Assembly (NCBI GenBank): GCA_020073585.1
Contig: JAIQEV010000011.1
Span: 18,850 to 82,849, forward strand
DNA: 64,000 nt
Reading direction: 5' to 3'
DNA from: Terriglobia bacterium
GTDB taxonomy: Bacteria > Acidobacteriota > Terriglobia > Acidiferrales > UBA7541
Under the pieces are notes generated by a model. The model did not search any database. It had not been told where the DNA came from and worked only from the letters and a program-made list of their open reading frames with translations. A program made the position numbers and the translations under genes. Below are positions 17,937 to 26,995 of the stretch, piece by piece; position 1 is the stretch's first letter, and the number at the start of each line of letters is the position of its first letter.

Positions 17937-18571
17937 GCGCGGAGAGCCAGGCAGAGCCCATGGTGTTGATCGTGTCGGGTCCTTCGGGATCGGGAAAATC
18001 CACGTTGGTGCAGCGCATTCTCGAGCTGCCGGGAACCATGCCTTCGATCTCCTGTACCACGCGCCCCCGCCGCGCGACCGAGAGCAGCGGGAAGTGCTAT
18101 GATTTTGTCGGGGAAGCCGAGTTTGAAGCCATGGTCCGGCGCGGCGACTTTCTTGAGTACGCGCGGGTCTTCGGCAAGCACTCCTATGGCACGCCGCGCA
18201 AGTGGCTCGAGAAATCGCGCGAGACCCGCCGGGACCTGGTGCTGGAGATTGACGTCCAGGGCGCGGCGCAGGTCAAGGAGAAGCTCCCGGAAGCGGTGGC
18301 CATCTTTATCCTGCCGCCCTCCCGCGAAGAGCTCGAGCGGCGTCTGCGCAGCCGCGGCCAGGATTCCGAAGACGAGATCCGCCGCCGGCTGGGCCAGGCC
18401 CGGGATGAGATTCAGGCCTTCGGCCGGTATTATGATTATTGCGTGGTGAATGACGACGTGGAGCGCGCGGGACGCGAAGTGCAGGCCATCGTAGTGGCCC
18501 TGCGCTGCGCCAGCGCCCGCAACCGCGGCCGGGTTCAGGAGCTTCTAGCCTCGTTCGGAGGGAAAGATTGA
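17933..18571 (+). CDS. gmk: Guanylate kinase
   Basis: A 212-residue kinase that converts GMP to GDP with ATP. It has the P-loop GPSGSGKST, the GMP-binding motif SCTTRPRRATESSGKCYDF, the FLEYARVFGKHSYGTPR region and the VLEIDVQGAAQVK segment. It follows yicC with a 4-base overlap and precedes rpoZ, the conserved yicC-gmk-rpoZ order. The product feeds GTP and (p)ppGpp pools. Length is normal for the family. Confidence 0.97.
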   Translation: MSAESQAEPMVLIVSGPSGSGKSTLVQRILELPGTMPSISCTTRPRRATESSGKCYDFVGEAEFEAMVRRGDFLEYARVFGKHSYGTPRKWLEKSRETRRDLVLEIDVQGAAQVKEKLPEAVAIFILPPSREELERRLRSRGQDSEDEIRRRLGQARDEIQAFGRYYDYCVVNDDVERAGREVQAIVVALRCASARNRGRVQELLASFGGKD

Positions 18572-18572
18572 A

Positions 18573-18794
18573 ATGAGCGCGCAGTCCAAAGCACCCGAAA
18601 GCAAGTTTGCCTATGTCGTCATCGCGGCTCGCCGCGCGCGCCAGCTCATGGCGGGCGCTCCGCCGCTCATCGAGAATCCCCACTCGCAGAAGGCGACCCG
18701 CATCGCCCTGGAAGAGCTCGATCACAGTCTCCTGGAGTTCGAACTGCCGGAAACTCCGGTGGAAGAAGACAAGGAAGGCAAGCGCCGGAAGTAG
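18573..18794 (+). CDS. rpoZ: RNA polymerase omega subunit
   Basis: A 73-residue protein starting 2 bases after gmk. The core SKFAYVVIAARRARQLM, then ATRIALEEL, matches omega (usually SRFALVxxAAKRARQL and KPxxIAxEEI). Omega helps the beta-prime subunit fold and forms part of a (p)ppGpp site in many bacteria. The C-terminal tail is acidic, then basic (EEDKEGKRRK). Identification rests on both sequence and position. Confidence 0.9.
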   Translation: MSAQSKAPESKFAYVVIAARRARQLMAGAPPLIENPHSQKATRIALEELDHSLLEFELPETPVEEDKEGKRRK

Positions 18795-18811
18795 CCGCGC
18801 GCGGAGGCGGG

Positions 18812-20050
18812 ATGCGCATCACCCTGGGCGTGACCGGCGGCGTGGCGGCCTACAAGGCCGCTGAACTGGCGCGCCGTTTGCAGCAGGAAGGCTTCTCCGT
18901 GCAGGTGGTGATGACCCGCAGCGCGCGGGAATTCATCGCCCCGCTGACTTTCGCCGCGCTCACCGGAGAAAAAGTAATCACCGATCTCTTCGCCGCACCC
19001 TCCGGCGGCCCCGCCAATCTGGACAGCGCCATCGAACACATTGCCGTCGCCCAGCGCACGGACCTCCTGCTGGTGGCTCCGGCGACCGCGGACACCCTGG
19101 CGAAATTCGCGCGCGGCCTGGCCGACGATTTTCTTTCCACCCTGTATCTGGCGGCGGCGGCCCCGGTGGTGGTGGCCCCGGCGATGAACGTCAACATGTG
19201 GCGGCACCCGGCCACGCAGGAGAATATCGCGATGCTGCGCGCGCGCGGCGTGCGCATCGTCGAGCCCGGCGAAGGCTACCTGGCCTGCGGGATGACCGGC
19301 GCGGGGCGCTTGGCGGAAATCGACGAGATTCTGGCGGCGGTGCGCGAGGCCCTGCAGTTGAAGCGCGATCTCGCGGGCGAGACCCTGCTGGTGACCGCCG
19401 GGCCCACCTGCGAGGATCTCGACCCGGTGCGTTATCTGACCAACCGCTCCTCCGGAAGAATGGGCTACGCCGTGGCCGAAGCCGCGGCGCGCCGCGGCGC
19501 GCGCGTGATTCTGATCAGCGGCCCCACCGCGCTGGCGGCTCCCGAGGGCGTCGAGCGGGTGAGCGTGCGCACCGCGGAGGAGATGCACCGCGCCGTGCTC
19601 GAAAAATTCCCGGCCTGTACGGCGGCGGTTTTCGCGGCAGCGGTTGCGGATTACCGCCCGGTCGAGAAGCTGCCGCAGAAGATGAAGCGCAACAAGGCCC
19701 CGCTCACCATTGCTCTCGAACCCACCCCGGACATCCTCGCCGACCTGGCGCGGCAGAAGGGCCAGCGCGTGCTGGTGGGCTTCGCGGCGGAAACCGAGCA
19801 CGTGGCGGAAAACGCCCGCAAGAAGCTGGCGGCCAAGAACGCCGACCTCATCGTGGCCAACGACGTCAGCGCCCCGGGCGCGGGCTTCGACCTGGACACC
19901 AATATCGTCACCCTCTACGCCCGCGACGCGCGCGAGAACGCCCTCCCGCAAATGAGCAAGTTCGAAGTCGCCCAGCGCATCCTCGACGAAGTGCTGCGCC
20001 TGCGCGCCACTCCGCGCCTGGTCCCCGCGGCGCGGCGCTCGCAGGCCTGA
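18812..20050 (+). CDS. coaBC: Bifunctional phosphopantothenoylcysteine decarboxylase / phosphopantothenate-cysteine ligase
   Basis: A 412-residue coenzyme A biosynthesis enzyme that joins 4'-phosphopantothenate to cysteine and then decarboxylates the product. The N-terminal CoaC flavoprotein half (about residues 1-185) has the start ITLGVTGGVAAYKA, the PAMNVNMW substrate motif and the CGMTGAGRL segment with the catalytic Cys. The C-terminal CoaB half begins at TLLVTAGPTCEDLDPVR and contains the KMKRNK loop. Fusion of both halves is the normal bacterial form. It sits 17 bases after rpoZ and 7 bases before the glycosylase gene, within the same transcription unit. Confidence 0.95.
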   Translation: MRITLGVTGGVAAYKAAELARRLQQEGFSVQVVMTRSAREFIAPLTFAALTGEKVITDLFAAPSGGPANLDSAIEHIAVAQRTDLLLVAPATADTLAKFARGLADDFLSTLYLAAAAPVVVAPAMNVNMWRHPATQENIAMLRARGVRIVEPGEGYLACGMTGAGRLAEIDEILAAVREALQLKRDLAGETLLVTAGPTCEDLDPVRYLTNRSSGRMGYAVAEAAARRGARVILISGPTALAAPEGVERVSVRTAEEMHRAVLEKFPACTAAVFAAAVADYRPVEKLPQKMKRNKAPLTIALEPTPDILADLARQKGQRVLVGFAAETEHVAENARKKLAAKNADLIVANDVSAPGAGFDLDTNIVTLYARDARENALPQMSKFEVAQRILDEVLRLRATPRLVPAARRSQA

Positions 20051-20057
20051 AGCGATC

Positions 20058-20972
20058 ATGCCCGCCCGCCTCGACGAAACACTCCGCGAAAAACTGGCCC
20101 AGCGCCTCCGCTACTACGAGGATATCGGAATCACCCTGTTTTACCGCGACCGCGCTGTGGCTGCCGCCGCGCCGGAATCCTTGTCCGCGGAGCTCCCGCT
20201 CGAAGCCCCCATGGAACAAGTGGAACCATCCGTTGCCTTTGAATCCCCGTCCGCTGCTGTCCCGGAGAAGGAAGCGATCTTGGCGAAGCGCTCTGCCGCA
20301 CCCGCAACATCCCCATCCAGCCCCGCCGTGGCGAAGCCTGGGGGGCTCGTCACGCCCCCGGCGCTCTCTCTGTTTGAAAGCACCGTGCGCGTGCCCGGCG
20401 ATTCGCTCGAAAAAATCCGCGCCGATATCGGCGAGGACTGCCGGCGCTGCAAGCTGTGCCGCCAGCGCAACACGATCGTCTTCGGCGACGGCAATCCCCG
20501 CGCCGAGCTGCTCTTCGTGGGCGAAGGCCCGGGGCACGACGAGGATGTGCAGGGGCTGCCCTTCGTCGGCCGCGCCGGGAAGCTGCTCACGCAGATGATC
20601 GAGGCCATGGGCCTGGCGCGCCAGGACGTCTACATCTGCAACGTGGTGAAGTGCCGCCCCCCGGAAAATCGCCAGCCCGAGAAAGACGAAGTCGAAATTT
20701 GCTCGCCCTACCTGATGCGCCAGATCGACGCGATCGCCCCGAAAGTCATCGTCGGCCTGGGCGCCACCGCCTCGCGCACCCTGCTCAACACCGAGCGTGG
20801 CATCTCACACTACCGCGGAGAGTGGCAGGAGTTCCGCGGAACGAAATTCATGGCCACCTATCATCCCGCCTACCTGCTGCGCAATCCGGCCGCCAAGGCC
20901 GACGTCTGGAAGGACCTCCAGAAAGTCATGGCCGTCCTCGGCCTGGCTCCCAGGAAGGGCAAGCCCGCGTAG
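20058..20972 (+). CDS. Uracil-DNA glycosylase, family 4 (iron-sulfur)
   Basis: A 304-residue enzyme that removes uracil from DNA. The catalytic domain (about residues 115-295) has the two N-terminal cluster cysteines in CRRCKLC. It also has motif A GEGPGHDEDVQGLPFVGRAG, further cysteines in CNVVKCRPPENR, and motif B HPAYLLRN. The set of four cysteines indicates a [4Fe-4S] cluster, as in family 4. A Pro/Ala/Glu-rich segment of about 100 residues precedes the domain. Such extensions occur in homologues and their role is not known. It lies between coaBC and priA, so the run also covers DNA repair and replication restart. Confidence 0.93.
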   Translation: MPARLDETLREKLAQRLRYYEDIGITLFYRDRAVAAAAPESLSAELPLEAPMEQVEPSVAFESPSAAVPEKEAILAKRSAAPATSPSSPAVAKPGGLVTPPALSLFESTVRVPGDSLEKIRADIGEDCRRCKLCRQRNTIVFGDGNPRAELLFVGEGPGHDEDVQGLPFVGRAGKLLTQMIEAMGLARQDVYICNVVKCRPPENRQPEKDEVEICSPYLMRQIDAIAPKVIVGLGATASRTLLNTERGISHYRGEWQEFRGTKFMATYHPAYLLRNPAAKADVWKDLQKVMAVLGLAPRKGKPA

Positions 20973-21025
20973 CCGGCAAGGGAAATCCTCCCCGGCCTTT
21001 CCTACCTGCTAAACTACAACGCGCA

Positions 21026-23464
21026 ATGAGCAAACTGTACTGCGATGTGGCCCTGCCGGTGCCCCTGCCTTCGCTGTTCACCTATGCGGTGCCGCGCGAA
21101 ATGGCGGAGACCCTGCGCGCGGGCAGCCGCGTGCTCGTCCCGTTCCGCCGGCGCACGTTCGTCGGTGTGGTGGTGACGCTGGATACCCAGCCCCCGGCCA
21201 CGGCGCAGGTGCGGCCCATCGCGCAGCTCCTCGATCTCCTGCCCGCTCTTCCTCCCTCCCTGATGGAACTCGGCCAGTGGATCACCGGCTACTACCTCGC
21301 GCCGCCGGGCGAAGTCTTTCGCGCCATGCTCCCTCCGCTGACGGAGCTGCGCTCGCGCCAGGAGCTGCGCCTCACGGAGAGCGGGCGCGCGGCCATCGCC
21401 GAAGGCCCCGAGGGCGGCCTCTCCGCGCACGAACTGGACACGCTGCAGGAAGTCGAGCGCGGGGAGCAGCGCGCGGGCTTTGCCGTGCCGCCGAAGCCGG
21501 AAGAGCAGAAGGCGCTGGTCGCCCGCCTGCTGCGCCGCGGCCTGCTGCACTTGCAGGAAGGCGTCGTCGGCACCAAGCGCCGGCTGCAGCGCGTGATCGC
21601 TTGGAAAAGCGGGGCGGCGGAGAGCCTCACGCACCTGGCGGAGAAAGAGGAGCGCATCCGCCAAATCCTGGAAGTCGAGCGCGGGCCGCTTCCTCTTCCC
21701 GTACTGCTGCGCGTGGCCCACGTGACCCGCGCGGTGATCGAGCGCCTGCTGAAGCAGGGGCTGCTCGAGAGCTGGGAAGAGCCCATCGATCCCGGCGAGG
21801 ATCCCTTCGATGCGGGCTTCACGCCCCCGGCCCACGAGCTGAACGAGGGCCAGGCCGCGGCGGCCGCGGCGATCCGCGCGCGCCTCGATGCCGGGGAGTT
21901 CGGCGTGAGCCTGCTCTTCGGCGTCACCGGCAGCGGCAAGACCGAAGTCTACCTGCGCTGCGTGCAGGAGACGCTGGCGCGCGGCAAGACGGCCATCGTC
22001 CTGGTGCCGGAGATCGCGCTCACCCTGTGGATCGGCCGCCTGTGCCGCTCGTGGTTCGGCGCGCGCTTCGAAGGCGTGGCCGTGCTGCATTCCGCGCTCA
22101 GCGACACCGAGCGCGCCCGCGAGTGGTGGCGCGTGCGCAACGGCGAGGCCCGCGTGGTGGTGGGCACGCGCTCGGCGGTCTTCGCGCCGCTGGAAAACCT
22201 CGGCCTGATCATCGTGGACGAGGAGCAGGAGGGCAGCTACAAGCAGGAAGAGACCCCGCGCTATCACGGACGCGACGTGGCCATCGTCCGCGCCAAGCTG
22301 GAGCAGGCCGCGGTCCTGCTGGGCTCCGCCACACCCTCGCTCGAAAGCTTCCACCACGCGCGCTCGGGAAAATACGGCCTCCTGCGCCTGGCCGGCCGCG
22401 TCGAAAACCGCCCCCTGGCCCCGGTCGAGATCGTGGACCTGCGCGACGACTTCCGCGAATCGCACAACACCAGCCCCATCTCCGCGGCTCTCCGCCGCGG
22501 CATCGCAGAGTGCCTGGCGGCGCAGACCCAGGCGCTGATCCTCATCAACCGCCGCGGCTACTCCTGGTTCGTGCTCTGCCGCAGTTGCGGCGCTTCGGTG
22601 CAGTGCGCGAACTGCAGCATCTCGCTCACCTATCACAAACAGCGCAACCGCCTCGAATGCCACTACTGCGGCGCCATGCAGCCGGTCCCGAAGAAGTGCC
22701 CCAAGTGCGAGTCGCAATATCTCCACTATTTCGGCGAAGGCTCCGAGCAGCTCGAAGAGCGCCTGCGCAAGGAGTTTCCCGGCGCCCGCGTCGGCCGTCT
22801 GGACCGCGACACCGCGCGCACCAAGCGTCAGTACCAGGAAACCCTCGCGGCCTTCGCCGGCGGCGCGCTGGACATCCTGGTAGGCACGCAGATGCTCGCC
22901 AAGGGCCACGACTTCCAGCGCGTCACCGTGGTCGGCGTGGTCTCCGCCGACTCCACGCTCAGCCTGCCGGACTTCCGCGCCGCCGAGCGCGCCTTCCAGC
23001 TATTGACCCAGGTGGCCGGCCGCGCCGGCCGCGGCGAGTTGCCCGGCCGCGTCCTAGTGCAGACGTATTATCCCGAGCACTACGCGATCCGCGACGCCGC
23101 GCGCCAGGACTACGAGGCCTTCTTCGAGCGCGAGCTGCACTTCCGCCGCATGATGGCCTATCCGCCCTTCACCGCGCTCGCCAATATCCTCGTGCGCGAC
23201 ACCTCGCTGGAAAATGCCATCCGCTGGTCCCGCCAGCTCGGCGATTTCTTCGCCCCTCACGACGGCCAAGGCGTAAAGGTTCTCGGCCCCGCCGCCGCCC
23301 CCCTCGCCCGCCTCAAAAAAGAGCACCGCTTCCAGTTTCTCCTGAAATCCCCCAAGCGCTCCCTGCTGACCAATCTCCTGCAGCAGGCCCTCTCCCGCTG
23401 CGAAGCCCAGGAAATCCCCCGCACCGCCGTCCTGGTAGACATGGACCCCCTCAGCCTGCTCTAG
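21026..23464 (+). CDS. priA: Primosomal protein N' (replication restart helicase)
   Basis: An 812-residue 3'-to-5' DNA helicase that reloads the replisome at stalled forks. The N-terminal 3'-DNA-binding domain begins CDVALPVPLPSLFTYAVP. The helicase core has Walker A GVTGSGKTEVYL and the Walker B-like VDEEQEGSYKQEETPRYHGRD, with DEEQ rather than the common DEEH. The zinc-binding insert carries cysteines in CRSCGASVQCANC, CHYCG and CPKC. The C-terminal domain ends LVDMDPLSLL. The start at 21026 gives the conserved N terminus. The longer upstream frame overlaps the glycosylase gene and is not real. Confidence 0.96.
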   Translation: MSKLYCDVALPVPLPSLFTYAVPREMAETLRAGSRVLVPFRRRTFVGVVVTLDTQPPATAQVRPIAQLLDLLPALPPSLMELGQWITGYYLAPPGEVFRAMLPPLTELRSRQELRLTESGRAAIAEGPEGGLSAHELDTLQEVERGEQRAGFAVPPKPEEQKALVARLLRRGLLHLQEGVVGTKRRLQRVIAWKSGAAESLTHLAEKEERIRQILEVERGPLPLPVLLRVAHVTRAVIERLLKQGLLESWEEPIDPGEDPFDAGFTPPAHELNEGQAAAAAAIRARLDAGEFGVSLLFGVTGSGKTEVYLRCVQETLARGKTAIVLVPEIALTLWIGRLCRSWFGARFEGVAVLHSALSDTERAREWWRVRNGEARVVVGTRSAVFAPLENLGLIIVDEEQEGSYKQEETPRYHGRDVAIVRAKLEQAAVLLGSATPSLESFHHARSGKYGLLRLAGRVENRPLAPVEIVDLRDDFRESHNTSPISAALRRGIAECLAAQTQALILINRRGYSWFVLCRSCGASVQCANCSISLTYHKQRNRLECHYCGAMQPVPKKCPKCESQYLHYFGEGSEQLEERLRKEFPGARVGRLDRDTARTKRQYQETLAAFAGGALDILVGTQMLAKGHDFQRVTVVGVVSADSTLSLPDFRAAERAFQLLTQVAGRAGRGELPGRVLVQTYYPEHYAIRDAARQDYEAFFERELHFRRMMAYPPFTALANILVRDTSLENAIRWSRQLGDFFAPHDGQGVKVLGPAAAPLARLKKEHRFQFLLKSPKRSLLTNLLQQALSRCEAQEIPRTAVLVDMDPLSLL

Positions 23465-23472
23465 CCCTGCGG

Positions 23473-23512
23473 CGTGACTCGTGATTCGTGACTGGTGACT
23501 CGTGACTGGTGG
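23473..23512 (+). repeat. Heptanucleotide repeat tract (CGTGACT type)
   Basis: About five consecutive 7-base units of the form CGTGACT/GGTGACT directly follow the priA stop. The reverse-complement tract is found at 39423-39472. Unit spacing is strictly seven bases. Confidence 0.7.
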
Positions 23513-23625
23513 AACCCGTTGCGGCCACACCCGATCCCGCTAGCTATGCGGGCTCTGGTATGATGCGAGCATGGCGATGCATTGGGGCAGCCAGTCAAAG
23601 TCTAAAGATTGAGGACATTCCTCCA

Positions 23626-23835
23626 ATGATCTTTCATGTTTCGCTGGAACAGGCGGAAGACGGTTGGATCGTCGCGCAGTGCCCGGCGCTGCCCGGCTGC
23701 GTCTCCCAGGGACGGGACGAGAAGGAAGCCCTGGAAAACATCAAGGAAGCCATCACTGCCTGGCTATGGGCCGAAGACCAGAAGGCCGTGAAGGCGCTGG
23801 GGCCCGATCGCACCCCGGTGGTCGTGGCCGTTTGA
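23626..23835 (+). CDS. hicB: HicB-like antitoxin
   Basis: A 69-residue protein of the HicB N-terminal fold: FHVSLEQAEDGWIVAQCPALPGCVSQG, then EALENIKEAITAWL. HicB proteins bind and neutralise the HicA mRNA nuclease. This one lacks a C-terminal DNA-binding domain, so any autoregulation would need another factor. The start at 23626 (MIFHVS) gives the usual family beginning. The hicA gene follows after 21 bases. The order, antitoxin first, is the reverse of the classical hicAB operon but is common. Confidence 0.85.
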   Translation: MIFHVSLEQAEDGWIVAQCPALPGCVSQGRDEKEALENIKEAITAWLWAEDQKAVKALGPDRTPVVVAV

Positions 23836-23856
23836 CGATCGTTGACGCGCAAACGC

Positions 23857-24078
23857 ATGGGACGCCTCGGCAACATTTCCGGAAAAGAAGCGGTGAAAGC
23901 ATTCGGCAAGGCGGGCTGGCTCGTCATGGGCCAGGTGGGCAGTCACGTGGTGATGACCAAGGCTGGCGTGCGGACGAATCTCTCGATTCCACAGCACAAG
24001 GAACTTTCGACGGGAACGCTGCGAGCCCTGATTCGTGCCGCGGGAATGACGGTTGAGGATTTCGTGGCGCTCCTCTGA
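23857..24078 (+). CDS. hicA: HicA-like mRNA interferase toxin
   Basis: A 73-residue double-stranded RNA-binding-like toxin: SGKEAVKAFGKAGW, the GSHVVM segment with the catalytic His, and the ending LSTGTLRALIRAAGMTVEDF. HicA cleaves mRNA when freed from HicB. The ATG at 23857 is preferred; a TTG at 23842 would add five residues. The protein is complete and shows no decay, so the pair is probably active. Confidence 0.85.
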   Translation: MGRLGNISGKEAVKAFGKAGWLVMGQVGSHVVMTKAGVRTNLSIPQHKELSTGTLRALIRAAGMTVEDFVALL

Positions 24079-24862
24079 AGATTTTGTAGAGGCCGGGCGG
24101 AATTTATCCCGACCTGGTCGGGAGCCCGGCGGTGTTGTCTCCCCGCCTCCGAACAAAACAGTGAAGTAATCCGTGACTCGCAACTTGGGCCACCCGTTGT
24201 AGCCGCCCTCTTCAGAGGGCGGGCCTTTCCGCCCCGCCAGCGCAGACTACCCCTCCTCTCAAAAAATCCAGACTACGTCGCAATTTCCAGCCGCATAAAA
24301 ACCAAAATGCCGGGCGCTCGCGCCCGGCCTGAATTCTCATAAATTGGTTGCGTGGCTTGGATTGACTCCCCCCACCGCCACCCCATCCGAACCAATCTCA
24401 TTCGACCGTACTACCGCCAGCCATTCGAAACTAGTACCATTAAGTACTGATACTTTACTGAATACTCCTTTCGTGCTACCATGCCCCGTGACACTCGCAC
24501 CCCACCCCTCATTACCTCGTTACCTCCCCACTTCTTTACCTCACGCCCCATTTATCTCTTGTATTCCCAATGACTTCCACACTCTTTTCCCCCACGGCCG
24601 CCACGCAACCCCCGTAGAATCAATCACTCCCGCACTCTTTTCACCCCAACGGCACCCGGTACACCCCTCGCCCTCCACCCCGCAACCCCACTTTCCACGT
24701 AACTCCCATGGAATCAAACTCTTTGCCCACCCCTACCATCTAAGTCCCATCGAATCGAGTTTTTGCAATAACCATAGGGGAGAGGGTGGCTCTCTTTCTC
24801 CAAACTTTCAACTTTCAACTGTTAACTTTCAACTCTTAACAAAGCCCGGCAGCGATGAAAAT
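24079..24862. other. 784-base intergenic region of unusual composition
   Basis: No convincing gene in either strand. The left part carries a hairpin CCGCCCTC-TTCA-GAGGGCGG near 24203 and a GC hairpin CCGGGCG-CTCG-CGCCCGG near 24310. The middle (about 24350-24780) is markedly pyrimidine-rich and poorer in GC than the surroundings, with scattered CCC(C)..GAATC.. motifs. The right end has five CTTTCAA-type heptads (24805-24840). A long open frame that enters from here opposite the permease gene has no family resemblance. Confidence 0.6.
24805..24840 (+). repeat. Heptanucleotide repeat tract (CTTTCAA type)
   Basis: Five consecutive 7-base units, CTTTCAA, CTTTCAA, CTGTTAA, CTTTCAA, CTCTTAA, immediately before the 3' end of the convergent permease gene. 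It is a different unit from the CGTGACT tracts but has the same period. Confidence 0.65.
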
Positions 24863-26203
24863 CTAGGCGGGTCCGGCCCCGCGCTTGTGCCAGAAGAAAT
24901 AGGCGGGCAGGCCGAGAGCGAAAAGCCCAATGGCTATGGCAATGTTGGCGAAGCCCTGAGGATCGCGCAGCGCCACATAGACGGCGTTGCCCACCAGAGC
25001 CGCGGCAACGATTACGAAGAGCAGCGGCGTCCAGGGATAGAAGGGCACGCGATAAGGAATGGCTTTCTCGCCGTTGGCGCGGCGCAGCGGGAAGATGCTC
25101 GCGGCGCCCAGTCCGTAGAAGATCCAGCCGATGAAGATGACCCCACCGATCAACTCGGTGAATTTTCCCGCGCAGGCCAGCACCGCCGACCACACACCCA
25201 GGCTGATGACCGCGGCGGCGGGGGTGCGGAATTTCGGATGCACCACGGCGAGCTTCTTGAAGAAGAGATTGTCCTGGGCCATGGCGAAGAAGACGCGCGG
25301 GGCGGTGAGGATGACGCTGTTGGCGGCGCTGAAGGTGGAAACCAGGATGGTCAGCGCCACGATGCGCCCGGCCCAGGGACCGAGCACCGCGCGGATGGAA
25401 GTGGCGGCGATGGTATCGCTGGCGGCCGCCGCGGCGGGACCCAGCGCAACCAGATAGGCGACGACCGCGATCAGGTACAGCCCGGAGAGAACCAGCGAGC
25501 CGGTGAGAAAGGCCCGCGGAAAACTTTTCTGCGGATCCAGCACTTCGCCCGCGCTGTAGGTGCCAAACTGCCAGCCTTCGTAGGCCCACAGCACGGTGAT
25601 CATCGCCAGGCCGAAGCTGGAGAGCAGCGAGAAGCCGTGCTGACGGGAGACCAGCGCCGGAGGTAGATCCGCGGCATGGTGGCCCAGGGAGAGCAGCACG
25701 GCGCTCAGGATGACGATGATCAGCACCTTGATGAGCGTAGTCCAATTCTGCAGGTCGGAACTCTTGCGCGTGCCCCACACGTTGACCGCGGTGACCACGC
25801 CGATCACCAGGACGGTGACGGCGGTCGCGCCGCCGCTGGAGAGCGGAATGATTTCGGCGAGGTAACGGCTGAAGGCCCGAGCCAGCGCGGCCACCGAGCC
25901 GCTGGCGATGACCAGGAAGAGGCACCAGCCGTAGAGAAAGGCCAGGGGGCGGCCGAAACCGTCGCGGATGAAGCAGTACAGCCCGCCGGCGGAGGGATTC
26001 GTGGCCGCCAGTTCGGCGTAGGTGAGCGCGCCGAGCAGCGAAAGCACCCCGCCGATGATCCACACCAGCATGGCCGCGCCGACCGAGCGGTCTACCTGGC
26101 GCAGAATGACGCCGGGGGTCAGGAAGATGCCGGAGCCGATCACCGATCCGACGAAGAGCAGGAGCAAATCGCGCAAACGAAGTGTACGGATCAGTGTGCT
26201 CAT
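24863..26203 (-). CDS. APC family amino acid permease
   Basis: A 446-residue inner-membrane protein with about 12 hydrophobic helices. The first carries the APC-superfamily substrate motif VGSVIGSGIFLTPG, and the second block reads GALTYAELAATNPSAGG. These proteins import or exchange amino acids or polyamines using ion gradients. It stands on the minus strand with DUF4337 51 bases upstream. A second APC permease lies in the island at 58470, but the two are clearly different proteins. Substrate cannot be assigned. Confidence 0.9.
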   Translation of the reverse strand: MSTLIRTLRLRDLLLLFVGSVIGSGIFLTPGVILRQVDRSVGAAMLVWIIGGVLSLLGALTYAELAATNPSAGGLYCFIRDGFGRPLAFLYGWCLFLVIASGSVAALARAFSRYLAEIIPLSSGGATAVTVLVIGVVTAVNVWGTRKSSDLQNWTTLIKVLIIVILSAVLLSLGHHAADLPPALVSRQHGFSLLSSFGLAMITVLWAYEGWQFGTYSAGEVLDPQKSFPRAFLTGSLVLSGLYLIAVVAYLVALGPAAAAASDTIAATSIRAVLGPWAGRIVALTILVSTFSAANSVILTAPRVFFAMAQDNLFFKKLAVVHPKFRTPAAAVISLGVWSAVLACAGKFTELIGGVIFIGWIFYGLGAASIFPLRRANGEKAIPYRVPFYPWTPLLFVIVAAALVGNAVYVALRDPQGFANIAIAIGLFALGLPAYFFWHKRGAGPA

Positions 26204-26254
26204 GCGCCTCCCGGCGGAACGCTTTGCGATCGCAAAACTTTTCGGATCATCCGG

Positions 26255-26779
26255 CTAGTGCAGCAGGAATCCGGTGACCGAGACAGCCACACCCGAAGCC
26301 GCGGAAATGACGCCCAGCACGGGAAAAAGCTTCTTCTTGGAAATGAAGTACAGGGAGCAGAGCACCAGGCCAAGCTCCAGAAAGCCTTCGCCGAGATCGA
26401 ACCGCAGGGCCTGTTTTTCCGCCAGCGCGCATTCCTTTTCCTTGGTCTGCGCCTCTTTCTGAATCTCCTTGGCGTCTTCGGAGTAGCGCTCCGCCTCGCT
26501 CTTGTAGCGCTCGATGAGCGCGGCGGATTTCTCGGTGGGCGGGAGGTTGCTGAGGAGGTCGCGCCCGACTTCCAGGGTATGCCCCTTGATCTTTTTGGCC
26601 TGATAGAAGGACCACTGGTCGTTGGCTTCGGTGCGCACGATCACCGCCTGGGTATGCGAGCGGTGCGATTGGATGGTGACCACGGCGAGAAAGATGCCGA
26701 TGATTGCGGCGAGGATGCCGATCCTCTGCCCGGCCGGATCCGCTTCATGGCCGCCTTCATGATGCATCTCGTGTTCCAT
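26255..26779 (-). CDS. DUF4337 family membrane protein
   Basis: A 174-residue protein. It has an N-terminal hydrophobic helix (about 21-38, IGILAAIIGIFLAVVTI), a charged coiled-coil-prone middle (about 60-125, rich in Lys and Glu) and two closely spaced C-terminal membrane helices. The segment ANDQWSFYQAKKIKGHTLEVG is the signature of DUF4337. No function is known. The N terminus is His/Glu-rich (MEHEMHHEGGHE), which could bind metal; that is speculation. Confidence 0.85.
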   Translation of the reverse strand: MEHEMHHEGGHEADPAGQRIGILAAIIGIFLAVVTIQSHRSHTQAVIVRTEANDQWSFYQAKKIKGHTLEVGRDLLSNLPPTEKSAALIERYKSEAERYSEDAKEIQKEAQTKEKECALAEKQALRFDLGEGFLELGLVLCSLYFISKKKLFPVLGVISAASGVAVSVTGFLLH

Positions 26780-26995
26780 GGGTTGCGATTCCCCTTCGTT
26801 TCAGGATGTGCTGCGAATCCAGCCGAAAAAATAATCATACCGTCCCCGCAGCCGGGGTCAACGGTAAGTTCGCAGGGAAGTGCGGAGCGGCGCGGGGGCC
26901 GGTGCGGTTTTCTACGGCCGCGCCGGGAATGGCGCGGCGGCGGGATGCCGGACAAGGGAACCGCGGGATGCCCCGCGGCGCGCGCCGGCCGCGCC

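Noticed and set aside
20456..21025. Upstream extension of priA
   Set aside because: It overlaps the glycosylase gene in another frame. The conserved PriA N terminus starts at the ATG at 21026.
23473..23512. CRISPR array
   Set aside because: Repeat units are seven bases long with no spacers; no array with 25-40 base repeats was found anywhere in the window.
24344..24862. Open frame entering the permease region from the gene-free block
   Set aside because: Pro/Thr/Ser/His-rich text without periodic codon preference or family resemblance, and it continues as antisense of a real permease gene.
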